Positions 54,497-62,489 of a stretch of 64,000 bases of DNA are shown one piece after another. The notes beneath the pieces were generated by a model, which saw only the letters and a list, made by a program, of their open reading frames with translations, made no database searches and was not told where the DNA came from. How positions within the stretch are numbered: the first letter of the stretch is position 1; the number at the start of each line of letters is the position of its first letter. Source of the stretch: an uncultured Bacteroidota bacterium (lineage in GTDB: Bacteria > Bacteroidota > Bacteroidia > Flavobacteriales > Flavobacteriaceae); NCBI GenBank assembly GCA_902523635.1, contig CABZAE010000002.1, forward strand, positions 1-64,000, given 5' to 3'. A program made the position numbers and the translations under genes.

Positions 54497-56038
54497 TCAG
54501 TTTTTTCCGGAGATTTCAACAAATTTTACACCAAGATCAGGTTTTTTATTAAAATTATCAAGTGGAAACATAGGTCTTTTTATCCTTTTGTAATCAATTC
54601 TAAAAAGATCTTGATCAACCCCTCCAGGTGTTAGTGCCATCGTCCATCCTTTTTTGATATTATGTAGCTCTGGAACTAAATAACCAATTTTCACAATAAT
54701 TATATCTGTTGATCTGGGATCAATACCTAACTCATAAAAATCAGACTCTTTATGATATGGTTTTCTCTTTTCTGTTACAATAATATTGAGACTTCCAACT
54801 TCAACTACAACTTCAGTGACTGCATATTTATCACCTTTTTTAATTGATTTTATTTTTCCAATTAGTTTAATGGGGGGCGAAAATCGATTATCAACATCAG
54901 CACCAACAAATTCCTCAATTTCTCCTCCAACACCAATTTCAATTGCTTTTTGTGTAAGTTTTGGTCCGGGAATGGATGCGTATACAACAGACGGCCCATT
55001 CTCAGATTTAAATTCCTTCCTTTTGATCAATTCATTGAGTGTCCAAGTTACATCTCCAGCACCACCAGCAGTTGGATTGTCACCCATATCACTAATAATG
55101 TATGGTCTTTTTTTGCTTATGAGTGCAAGATTTAAACTCTCATTAAAAGATGCTACAGGACCAACAAATTCAAATTCATCTTTTACAGACCAAAAGTTTT
55201 CTGCAAGAAATTCTGCTCCCTGTGTAACACTATTTTTATTGTCTCCTGTTACCATGACCACAGCATGATTTCTTGGCTCATCTGCCCACGGGTACCCCAC
55301 CCAAATAGCGGCATCTAATATACCAGGACTCCTGGTAATCGGATCAACTTTAGCATACAAACTTTTTCCTGGTTCAACTCTAGTGCTTGTTTTTTCACCA
55401 GGTAAGAGAATTGGTACTTCAATTCTGGCTTTGTATTTAGGTTTACCTTTCTTAGTTTCAAGTCGGTATAATAGATTATCAACGGCTCTTCTTTTTGACT
55501 CAAGCGCATCTTCATGTGGAGCAAGTCTATAACAAGTTATCAAATCTGTCTCTTTGGCAAGTTCATACGAAACATTTCCATGTAAATCCATAGATGTTGA
55601 GATAATAGTCTCGTAACCAATTAAATCTCTTATTCTCTTTATAAAATCCCCTTCTGGATCATCAATTCCTTCAACACTCATAGCCCCATGAATATCGAAG
55701 AATAGCCCATCATAAGGCATGTCTTTTTTGAGCATATTTAAGGTTTTACCCACTAAAGATTCATAAGCTTCTTTGGTTACAATTCCACCAGGAAGAGCAT
55801 GTCCACGAAGTGTAGGAACCCAAATTGCCCGTTGTCTGTTCAAAGAGTCAGGAGACAGAAACGGATAATAATCAAATACATCATTACCAACTCTGGCTTT
55901 GAAATCTTCTTCAACAGTTTTTGCAGGAGAAAAAGTGCTAGACTCAATGGCCAAACCTGCTATTGCAATTTTAGGTTTTTTTTGCAGGTTACATCCTAAA
56001 AAAAGACACAAACAGCCAATAAATATTAATTTTTTCAA
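54497..56038 (-). CDS. M81 family (MlrC-like) metallopeptidase lipoprotein
   Basis: 513 residues with a lipoprotein signal (FIGCLCLFLGC). The MlrC pattern has IAGLAIESSTFSPAKT at the start, LFFDIHGAMSVEGIDDPEGD and ISTSMDLHGNVS with metal Asp/His residues, and SDMGDNPTAGGAGDVT, as in MlrC of microcystin degraders. The C-terminal MlrC_C part follows from about residue 300. It is likely a zinc peptidase for small or cyclic peptides, acting outside the cytoplasm. A terminator of the upstream gene (56055-56082) precedes its start. Confidence 0.87.
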   Translation of the reverse strand: MKKLIFIGCLCLFLGCNLQKKPKIAIAGLAIESSTFSPAKTVEEDFKARVGNDVFDYYPFLSPDSLNRQRAIWVPTLRGHALPGGIVTKEAYESLVGKTLNMLKKDMPYDGLFFDIHGAMSVEGIDDPEGDFIKRIRDLIGYETIISTSMDLHGNVSYELAKETDLITCYRLAPHEDALESKRRAVDNLLYRLETKKGKPKYKARIEVPILLPGEKTSTRVEPGKSLYAKVDPITRSPGILDAAIWVGYPWADEPRNHAVVMVTGDNKNSVTQGAEFLAENFWSVKDEFEFVGPVASFNESLNLALISKKRPYIISDMGDNPTAGGAGDVTWTLNELIKRKEFKSENGPSVVYASIPGPKLTQKAIEIGVGGEIEEFVGADVDNRFSPPIKLIGKIKSIKKGDKYAVTEVVVEVGSLNIIVTEKRKPYHKESDFYELGIDPRSTDIIIVKIGYLVPELHNIKKGWTMALTPGGVDQDLFRIDYKRIKRPMFPLDNFNKKPDLGVKFVEISGKN

Positions 56039-56054
56039 TCTGTTAATTTTAATT

Positions 56055-56082
56055 AAAAAACCCTGACATTTCAGGGTTTTTA
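56055..56082 (-). terminator. intrinsic terminator of the SnoaL-like lipoprotein gene
   Basis: AACCCTGA pairs with TCAGGGTT around a CATT loop (stem about 56059-56066 with 56071-56078). On the minus strand the stem is followed by a U-tract (A run 56055-56060). It ends the gene at 56103-56663 and lies just before the M81 gene start. On the plus strand the T-run also follows, but no plus-strand gene ends here. Confidence 0.75.
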
Positions 56083-56102
56083 TTTAAAAATAAGGTTAAA
56101 TT

Positions 56103-56663
56103 TTAGTTTTTTGATGATTCTAAAAAGTTATTTATTTGAACTTGCATTCCATTTACATCCATCCAGTCAGAAAAAGTAGCAATTTTGTTGTCTGTGTTGA
56201 AATTTAATACACCATACCATTTATTATAGACTTCAGCCCCAGTTTCAGTGTGAATAGTTGACCAAGTACCGTATACCCTCATAACATCTGGTTCACTGTT
56301 GGTCTCTCCTTGTGAGTATAGTGAGCCTGCCCAATATCCATAATCAGATCCAATTAAGCCATCTCCAGGATTAAAAGTTATTTCATCAAAATTATCAAAG
56401 TAGTAAAGTACAGCATCTTTGAATTCTTCAAAGCCTAGTATCTTACCTCCATTGTATTCAGGTGGGCTCCATTGTACTGAGTCGGCAACAACGCTCATTA
56501 ATAAATCAATATCTTCATTATAAAATCCAGTGGTGAACGTTTCAAATGCCTCAATTTGTTGTTCGAATTTAAGTTTATATTCATCTGTGACTCCGTTATT
56601 TTCAACTGAGCTATTGCACGATATAATTAAACATATTGTAAGAATTAAAATAATTTTTTTCAT
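56103..56663 (-). CDS. SnoaL/NTF2-like lipoprotein
   Basis: 186 residues with a lipoprotein signal (LTICLIISC, Cys16). The SnoaL-like fold shows in the first helix KFEQQIEAFETFTTGFYNED, then VADSVQWSPPEYNGGKILGF, a helix EEFKDAVLYYFDNFD and strands VMRVYGTWSTIHTETGAEVY ending KWYGVLNFNTDN. It resembles the N-terminal half of the SnoaL-ABM fusion lipoproteins of 7803-11673 (for example the VYGTWS and TGAEV region). It is a lone gene with its own terminator. Function unknown. Confidence 0.75.
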   Translation of the reverse strand: MKKIILILTICLIISCNSSVENNGVTDEYKLKFEQQIEAFETFTTGFYNEDIDLLMSVVADSVQWSPPEYNGGKILGFEEFKDAVLYYFDNFDEITFNPGDGLIGSDYGYWAGSLYSQGETNSEPDVMRVYGTWSTIHTETGAEVYNKWYGVLNFNTDNKIATFSDWMDVNGMQVQINNFLESSKN

Positions 56664-56755
56664 GGTTTAAAAATTTAATTATTTAAGTTAAAAATAAATT
56701 AAAAGAAACTTGTTTTTAAAATTCAAAATTTTAAATAAATCACTATTTAATAATT

Positions 56756-57607
56756 TTAATAATCAATAATTTGAAATTTGATTTTTTTACCACTGTGTTT
56801 TTGAGAAAGTCTATTGACACTTTCTTCATTCAGTTGTAAAATTCTTGGATACCCACCACAAGTTTGATTATCTCTCATAAGTATAATCAATTTTCCGGAT
56901 GGCGTCAGTTGAACAGTGCCTGTTAAAACAAGAGAGGTAATTATAGGTTTTATGTTGTTTTTTAACAATTCATTTAATTGGTATGCCATTCTATTGTTAG
57001 AATTTGAAATTGTAAACTCCATGGATGTTAATAATTTGATTTGTTCTTGACTTAATTTACAATATTCTGGTCCTTTGTAAGCATAAATTATTTTTTGTTC
57101 AAAGTGATTGTTGTAGTTGTAACTAAAATTTTGAATAAAATTTTCATCCTCGTTAAAACTGTTAATATAAATTTCATCTCCTTTTTTAATTTTTTGTTCA
57201 TTTGTAACAGGGTAAAACATGCTCCTGCTATCTAAAATTTTTTTTGTCAAAAAACCTCCTTTAACGGCAAGGTAGGATCTGTAACCAAAATTTAGTTTAC
57301 CAAAGCTCAAGATCTCTCCTTTTTTTATCTTGTGGACGCTATCCATTTTAATATGATTTTCATTTATTTTTGGACTCATATCTGCTCCACTTATACATAT
57401 GTAAGTATTAATCCTAAACTTTAGTTTAGGGCCAGTCATCGTAATTTCCATTACACCGCAATTATCCTTGTTTTTTAAAATTCGATTACATAACAAGCCT
57501 GAAAATTTGTCCATATTTCCTGAACGAGGTACACCAAAACATTCATAATTATATCTTCCCAAATCTTGTATAGTAGAAAATAAACCTGAGCTTATAACAT
57601 CAATCAT
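56756..57607 (-). CDS. pxpC: 5-oxoprolinase subunit PxpC
   Basis: 283 residues of the KipA/urea-amidolyase-like (carboxyltransferase 2) family. With PxpB and PxpA it hydrolyses 5-oxoproline (pyroglutamate) to glutamate using ATP. Signatures are VISSGLFSTIQDLGRYNYEC, GVPRSGNMDKFSG, GADMSPKIN and GYRSYLAVKGGF. It overlaps the pxpB gene by 8 bases and is the last gene of the operon Nramp-pxpA-pxpB-pxpC. Confidence 0.93.
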   Translation of the reverse strand: MIDVISSGLFSTIQDLGRYNYECFGVPRSGNMDKFSGLLCNRILKNKDNCGVMEITMTGPKLKFRINTYICISGADMSPKINENHIKMDSVHKIKKGEILSFGKLNFGYRSYLAVKGGFLTKKILDSRSMFYPVTNEQKIKKGDEIYINSFNEDENFIQNFSYNYNNHFEQKIIYAYKGPEYCKLSQEQIKLLTSMEFTISNSNNRMAYQLNELLKNNIKPIITSLVLTGTVQLTPSGKLIILMRDNQTCGGYPRILQLNEESVNRLSQKHSGKKIKFQIIDY

Positions 57608-58319
57608 ATTTTATTTTTTTAAGTTTAAATTTATTCAATTCGATGTCAATTTTAATTTTAGAATGTTCCTCAAGTGAAATTCTTTCAAAACAAACTTGAT
57701 CACCAGATTTTATAATACAAGGAGGTTTATTGTTGGGATCGAAAAGATTTATTGGTGAGTTCCCAATAATATTCCATCCACCTGGGCTGTTTTGAGGATA
57801 AATACCTGTTTGAGACCCTCCAATACCTACAGAACCTTTTAGAACATTTTGTAGTGGAGATTCTTTTCTAGGAAAATGAATTTTTTTGTTTAATCCACCT
57901 AGGTATAAAAATCCAGGTACAAATCCAATATTGTATACAATGTAATTAGATGAGTTATGAATAGAAATGATTTGATCTTTTTTTAATTCTAATTTTTTTT
58001 CTAATCTTTTTAAGTCAATTCCAAATTCTTCCTCATAACAAACAGGAATTGTCCATCTGTAAAAATTTGGTATTTCAGCAGATTTTTTATCAAAGTAAAG
58101 TTTTCTTAGGTTTTCTATCTTTTTATTAAAATTTTTTAAATCTTTAAATTCGATAAGTAATGAATTGTAAGAGCTTTTTAAAGATTCTACATTATGGTTT
58201 TTTTCAATTGAACATTTAAATTGAATGATATCCATTAGTATTTTTTTTTGAATTGCTTCTGGCCATTCAATCAAAATCGAATTTTCACCAAACCTTAGGT
58301 ATTTTAAAGAAAAATTCAT
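57600..58319 (-). CDS. pxpB: 5-oxoprolinase subunit PxpB
   Basis: 239 residues from the ATG at 58319 (MNFSLKYLRF). A TTG one codon earlier is less likely. KipI-type carboxyltransferase 1 family: YVIYNVGF-like core seen as IVYNIGFVPGFLYLGGLNKK, then FPRKESPLQNVLKGSVGIGG and TGIYPQNSPGGWNIIGNSPI. PxpB and PxpC form the activating part of the prokaryotic oxoprolinase. Its start codon overlaps the pxpA stop in TGATG, so translation is coupled. Confidence 0.93.
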   Translation of the reverse strand: MNFSLKYLRFGENSILIEWPEAIQKKILMDIIQFKCSIEKNHNVESLKSSYNSLLIEFKDLKNFNKKIENLRKLYFDKKSAEIPNFYRWTIPVCYEEEFGIDLKRLEKKLELKKDQIISIHNSSNYIVYNIGFVPGFLYLGGLNKKIHFPRKESPLQNVLKGSVGIGGSQTGIYPQNSPGGWNIIGNSPINLFDPNNKPPCIIKSGDQVCFERISLEEHSKIKIDIELNKFKLKKIKYD

Positions 58320-59059
58320 CAATATTTTTTTATTTCAATTCCTTTTGATTTAAAATGTGTAGTGAGATTTTCTAGAATTTCGTTTGCATTTACATTGTCT
58401 CCATGAATGCATAATGTTTCGTATTTCACTTTTTTCACTTTATTGTTTACAGTTATAATTTTGTTATTTAAAATATTTTCAAGCTGACAAATAATATCTT
58501 TTGTTTTAGTAATAATTGCATTTTTGTTATTTCTGTCTAGCAGTGAGTAATCATCATTGTACTTTCTATCTAAAAATAATTCGGTCATTATTTCAACTCC
58601 GGTTTCATTAGCAAGTTTTGAGATCAAGGAATTAAAGGGAACATAAAGTTTAACATTAAACTTTTTAGCTATTTCTAAAATAAGTATTGCTGTATTTCTG
58701 TCATTTGCGGAGAAATTGTATAGAGCTCCGTGGGCTTTAATGTGATTAAGCTCTAGGTCTTCTTCATCCAATATTTCGACCAATTGCATTATTTGATTTT
58801 CGATAGAATCTCTTAGGCTATTTTCAGAAATTTGTATTTTTTTTCTTCCAAAATTTTCTTTGTCTGGATAGGAGGGGTGAGCTCCAATATTTAAACCAAA
58901 TTTTTGAGCCAGCAAAACAATTTTTTTCATTTCTTTTTTGTTTCCTGCATGTCCTCCGCAGGCGATGTTGCATGAAGAAATATGTGGAAATAAATTTTCT
59001 TCATTATTTATTGCCTCACCAACATCACAATTTATGTCTAAAAATAATTTTTGATTCAT
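58319..59059 (-). CDS. pxpA: 5-oxoprolinase subunit PxpA (LamB/YcsF)
   Basis: 246 residues. PxpA carries the amidohydrolase-like active site for 5-oxoproline cleavage. The N-terminal signature DINCDVGEAINNEENLFPHI followed by SCNIACGGHAGN is diagnostic, and GAHPSYPDKENFGRK, HIKAHGALYNFS and CIHGDNVNANEI match the family. It overlaps the NRAMP-fold gene by 4 bases and pxpB by 1 base. All three oxoprolinase subunits are therefore intact. Confidence 0.95.
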   Translation of the reverse strand: MNQKLFLDINCDVGEAINNEENLFPHISSCNIACGGHAGNKKEMKKIVLLAQKFGLNIGAHPSYPDKENFGRKKIQISENSLRDSIENQIMQLVEILDEEDLELNHIKAHGALYNFSANDRNTAILILEIAKKFNVKLYVPFNSLISKLANETGVEIMTELFLDRKYNDDYSLLDRNNKNAIITKTKDIICQLENILNNKIITVNNKVKKVKYETLCIHGDNVNANEILENLTTHFKSKGIEIKKY

Positions 59060-60306
59060 ATCAAATTCAGAGTATTAAAAATACTTCTAGACCCTAAAAA
59101 AATGGTTAATAGTAAAATTAATAGTCCTGCTATGTTTTGAAAATTAGTGTTTTTATAATCTCCTAAGATTGATTTTTTGTTTGCGATCCAAATCAAAAAA
59201 CCTGCGACAATGGGCAACAATAATCCATTGGATATTTGTGCAAATTTTATTATGTCAATTGATTTTAGACCGGAACTGGAAGAAATAACTCCAAAAAATA
59301 AAATAACAAACCAAACTAATTTAAATTTTAAATTTTTTGTCCCACCTGACCATCCCAAACAACCAGATGCCACATATGATGCAGCCAATGGAGCAGTGAT
59401 GGCACTTGTTACACCTGCAGAAAAAAGGCCCAAACCTAAAATGTATTTTGAGCTGGAACCATAAATAGGTTCAACTCCCTTTGCAAGATCTATTGCACTG
59501 GTAATCTCTTGAATGTTCAATGAAGAACTGGAAATCACAATGCACATTGAAATAATTCCACCAATTATGATAGATACTATTGTATCTTTTTTGGCATATT
59601 TTAGATCTGACTTTTTTTTCCACTTTTCTTTAGAAAGCGCTGCATGAAGAAATAAATTATAGGGGACAACTGTAGTTCCGATTAATCCAATAATAATTAA
59701 AGTACTCTGAGTAGGAATTTTAGGAATAAGAATTCCATTAAAAAGATCAAAAATGTTGGGTTTTGATATCAAAGCTGTGATAGCAAAAGAAATACTCATT
59801 AATAAAACCAAAAAAATCAATGATTTTTCTAAAATATTATAATTTCCCGAGGCCAAAACAGCAAATGCAATCAAACCTGTTAAGAAACTGTATGTATTTA
59901 AATTAAAGTCAAATAAAATAAAATTAGAATTTCCAAAAATAGCTTCAAGTCCTAACACGCCTCCGCTAATATTTCCTGCTTCATATGCTCCATTCCCAAC
60001 CACAATTGCTGAAAGTGTTAGAAAAATAGTTACTTTTCGAAGACCTGTGTTTTTGATCTCGGATCTAATTATGTTAGAAAGCCCTTTTCTTGAAACAATA
60101 CCTAGTCGGGAGGCCATTTCTTGTAATATTATAGTAGAAAAAATAGATAAGGATAATGCCCACAACAGAGAATAACCAAACTCAAGTCCAGCTATACTAC
60201 AAATAGTTACCGTACCAGGTCCAATGAATGCTGCTGCAACTAATGGTCCCGGTCCAATGTTTTTTTTAAAATTTTGAAAGGTCAATCTATGAAAGGAACG
60301 ATTCAA
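59056..60306 (-). CDS. NRAMP-fold transporter lacking canonical metal ligands
   Basis: 416 residues, TTG start at 60306, about 11 membrane segments. The fold matches the NRAMP/SLC11 branch of the APC superfamily: GPGPLVAAAFIGPGTVTICS in helix 1 and LIGTTVVPYNLFLHAALSKE in helix 6. The metal-binding DPGN of helix 1 reads GPGT (G29-T32) and the MPH of helix 6 reads VPY (V214-Y216). The residues that bind Mn/Fe are therefore absent. It heads the pxpABC operon (4-base overlap), like YcsG in Bacillus. I infer a pyroglutamate or amino acid importer, not a metal transporter. Confidence 0.85.
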   Translation of the reverse strand: MNRSFHRLTFQNFKKNIGPGPLVAAAFIGPGTVTICSIAGLEFGYSLLWALSLSIFSTIILQEMASRLGIVSRKGLSNIIRSEIKNTGLRKVTIFLTLSAIVVGNGAYEAGNISGGVLGLEAIFGNSNFILFDFNLNTYSFLTGLIAFAVLASGNYNILEKSLIFLVLLMSISFAITALISKPNIFDLFNGILIPKIPTQSTLIIIGLIGTTVVPYNLFLHAALSKEKWKKKSDLKYAKKDTIVSIIIGGIISMCIVISSSSLNIQEITSAIDLAKGVEPIYGSSSKYILGLGLFSAGVTSAITAPLAASYVASGCLGWSGGTKNLKFKLVWFVILFFGVISSSSGLKSIDIIKFAQISNGLLLPIVAGFLIWIANKKSILGDYKNTNFQNIAGLLILLLTIFLGSRSIFNTLNLI

Positions 60307-60318
60307 AAGTTAATATTA

Positions 60319-61914
60319 TTACTTTCTCTTCCATACTTCAGTAATTTCTCTACTACTTGCTCCATCGTCATCCTGTTCTGTATATTTGACAGTGAAGTAG
60401 TTAAAGTCTTTAGTGTAAGTAAGGTTAAAAACATTCATATTTTGGGAATTTACACCTACTTTAACTTGATCATTGGTTCCATTGTATGTCCATAATCCAT
60501 CTTCAACATCAGTGCTCATAGGAGATCCATCAGTGTAACAAACAAAAGATGTGTAGCTATAGGTACCATAATTATCCTTTCCTCCATTTATTTTTAATAA
60601 ATCATGAGGATTGTCATCACATTTTTTTTCACCATCTGAAAAGAATGTTGCATTGTCTGTATTATTAGTCCAGCTTTCCATTTTCCATTCACCAATTAAT
60701 GGACAACTTGGCCATGTTCCCCAGACAGGTTTTTTGTCAGTTTCACAAGCGGATCCAGTTGTAAAATCTGTGGGTTCAGTAGCAAGATTAACAACACACC
60801 AATTAGAAAGATCTTGGTTGAATTTAGCCGCTGACTTAAACATTTTATCCATATTAGTAACTTTATTTGTGTCCCATTTACTGATGTCTTTGTTAAAAGT
60901 AGAGGCCCCTTCAAACATCCCTTCCATTGAAATTACATTACTACAATCCCATGAGGAAATATTATCATTAAATGATGATTTACCTTTAAAAATTTCTTTC
61001 ATATCAGTTACTAGTGTTGTGACAGCAGTAGACATATCCTTGTCAGCACTTATCCAGCTTTTTAACATATCATTGTCAACGACCGTGTAGGTTACGCCAT
61101 TGATTTCATATGTCGTTCCAGCAGCAGTATCGGGTTTTGCTTTTAAGGTAATACCATCATTGTCAAGAACAATAGGAGCAAGAGATTTGTACTCAGCAAT
61201 AACCGTTTTATCCGAATCAATTGTGACTTGTTGTGGGTTTACTGTGCCTGAAATTGCACCTGACCATTTATCAAAAGTCCAGCCTGCTAGTGGGGCAGCT
61301 GTAACTTCAACAATTGTCCCAGAAGAGTACTCATTTGCTGAACCAGATTTTACAATGGATGTGGACACGTTTCCTTGTCCATCGTTGACAATTGTTAGTT
61401 TATATTTTGCTTTTGATTTAAATTTAGCTGTGACTGTTTTGGCTTTGTCCAGGGTAATTTGTTGAGGATTACTACTTCCTACAACTGAACCACTCCATTC
61501 TTCAAATTCCCATCCCTCAGCAGCTGTTGCTGTGAGTTCTACAATTGTCCCCATGTCATACTTTGTAGCCAATCCAGCTTTTATAATCTTTTGTGAAACA
61601 GTTCCTTCTCCGACAACATTGACAGTGAGTTCGAATTGAATTTTTGCAAAATTTCCAACAACAGTTTTATCAGAGTCCATCAAAATTTGAGTTTCTGCAT
61701 CTCCAGTGGCACCAGTCCAACTTTCAAACAAATAACCATCAGAAGGGGATGCAATTAATTTTGCAGTATCTCCGTCATTGTACTGTCTAGTTGAAGGCAA
61801 CACCGTACCTGCATCCTCAGGGTCTGCAGAGGTAGTCAATAAAAATTTCGTGGTGTCATCTTGATCACATGAAATAAAAATTATTGTTGTCAACAAAAGA
61901 AGAATTTTTTTCAT
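60319..61914 (-). CDS. mosaic surface lipoprotein: InlB-like repeats, BspA-like domain, lipocalin-like tail
   Basis: 531-residue lipoprotein (LLTTIIFISC, Cys16). Three tandem repeats of about 75 residues (from about 25, 93 and 173) share GWxFxxWSG and PQQVTIDSDKTVxAxF, as in divergent InlB-type repeats (for example GWTFDKWSGAISGTVNPQQV). Residues about 290-380 form BspA-like DUF285 units: MKEIFKGKSSFNDNISSWDC, MEGMFEGASTFNKDISKWD and MDKMFKSAAKFNQDLSNW. A C-terminal part from LIGEWKMESW resembles a lipocalin-like domain. It probably binds surfaces, other cells or glycans. It is 12 bases ahead of the pxp operon. Confidence 0.82.
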   Translation of the reverse strand: MKKILLLLTTIIFISCDQDDTTKFLLTTSADPEDAGTVLPSTRQYNDGDTAKLIASPSDGYLFESWTGATGDAETQILMDSDKTVVGNFAKIQFELTVNVVGEGTVSQKIIKAGLATKYDMGTIVELTATAAEGWEFEEWSGSVVGSSNPQQITLDKAKTVTAKFKSKAKYKLTIVNDGQGNVSTSIVKSGSANEYSSGTIVEVTAAPLAGWTFDKWSGAISGTVNPQQVTIDSDKTVIAEYKSLAPIVLDNDGITLKAKPDTAAGTTYEINGVTYTVVDNDMLKSWISADKDMSTAVTTLVTDMKEIFKGKSSFNDNISSWDCSNVISMEGMFEGASTFNKDISKWDTNKVTNMDKMFKSAAKFNQDLSNWCVVNLATEPTDFTTGSACETDKKPVWGTWPSCPLIGEWKMESWTNNTDNATFFSDGEKKCDDNPHDLLKINGGKDNYGTYSYTSFVCYTDGSPMSTDVEDGLWTYNGTNDQVKVGVNSQNMNVFNLTYTKDFNYFTVKYTEQDDDGASSREITEVWKRK

Positions 61915-61955
61915 ATTAGTTTGTATTGATCTTTAAAGATATAAAAACCTGAGAA

Positions 61956-62387
61956 TTATCTACTTTTGGAACGTTGTTCAGCTTTTGAAAGAACCATTGT
62001 GTGAATTAATGTAGTAGCAAGCTTTCCATCCAAATTGTATATTTTTCCAAGAACTGTTGCAATTGATTTCCCTTTCTTTAATATTTCTGCTGTTGCGATA
62101 ACTCTACCCTTGAAAAGTGGTCTGTGATGAATACTATGTAGATTTGTTGAATTAGGATATATACTTCCTTCACTTTCGAAGATTATTAGAAGACTGGTAA
62201 CATCGTCAAGCATAGAATTCATCATTCCGCCCTGAACAGAACCACCAGGATTTAAAGTTTGTTTAGGAAATTCACCTTCCAATTTCAAAAATCCGTTCTT
62301 ATATTCCAAAAATTTAAATCCAAATAACTTTCCAGTTCCTCCATTGTTCTTGTGAAAATCTAATATTTGTTCAAAAAGTTTATTCAT
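61956..62387 (-). CDS. PaaI-type hotdog thioesterase
   Basis: 143 residues with the hotdog fold of PaaI thioesterases. The catalytic region is FPKQTLNPGGSVQGGMMNSM followed by LDDVTSLLI (the G-G-x-x-x-x-x-D pattern), and strands SIYPNSTNLHSIHHRPLFKG and ATAEILKKGKSIATVLGKIY complete the sheet. It hydrolyses acyl-CoA thioesters, often aryl or long-chain. A -7-like TAATTTTG at 62447-62440 on the minus strand may start transcription. Substrate unknown. Divergent from the photolyase-like gene. Confidence 0.88.
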   Translation of the reverse strand: MNKLFEQILDFHKNNGGTGKLFGFKFLEYKNGFLKLEGEFPKQTLNPGGSVQGGMMNSMLDDVTSLLIIFESEGSIYPNSTNLHSIHHRPLFKGRVIATAEILKKGKSIATVLGKIYNLDGKLATTLIHTMVLSKAEQRSKSR

Positions 62388-62489
62388 TTTTTAATGACTA
62401 CTTAAAACTCCTAAAAAGTTATTTTTTTAATACTTATTACAAAATTAAAAAGTCCATATAAATTAGAGGTTTTTTATTTTAAATTTGTT

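Noticed and set aside
54786-55268. 160-residue frame opposite the M81 gene
   Set aside because: It lies wholly inside a well-conserved gene on the other strand, has no start context and no recognisable domain. Shadow frame.
59056-60306. Manganese/iron transporter MntH
   Set aside because: The fold fits NRAMP, but the DPGN and MPH ligands are replaced by GPGT and VPY, and the operon is for pyroglutamate. The metal-transporter name is not supported.
60611-61465. Frames of 159 and 121 residues opposite the mosaic lipoprotein
   Set aside because: They result from the repeat composition of the real minus-strand gene; no domain, signal or ribosome site.
61150-61850. Repeat array like CRISPR in the minus-strand lipoprotein gene
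   Set aside because: The repeats are protein-level, about 75 codons long and diverged in DNA. No short identical direct repeats with spacers are present.
62480-62487. TAAATTTG promoter element directly before the photolyase-like start
   Set aside because: It ends 2 bases before the ATG, would need a leaderless transcript, and has no TTG about 20 bases upstream.
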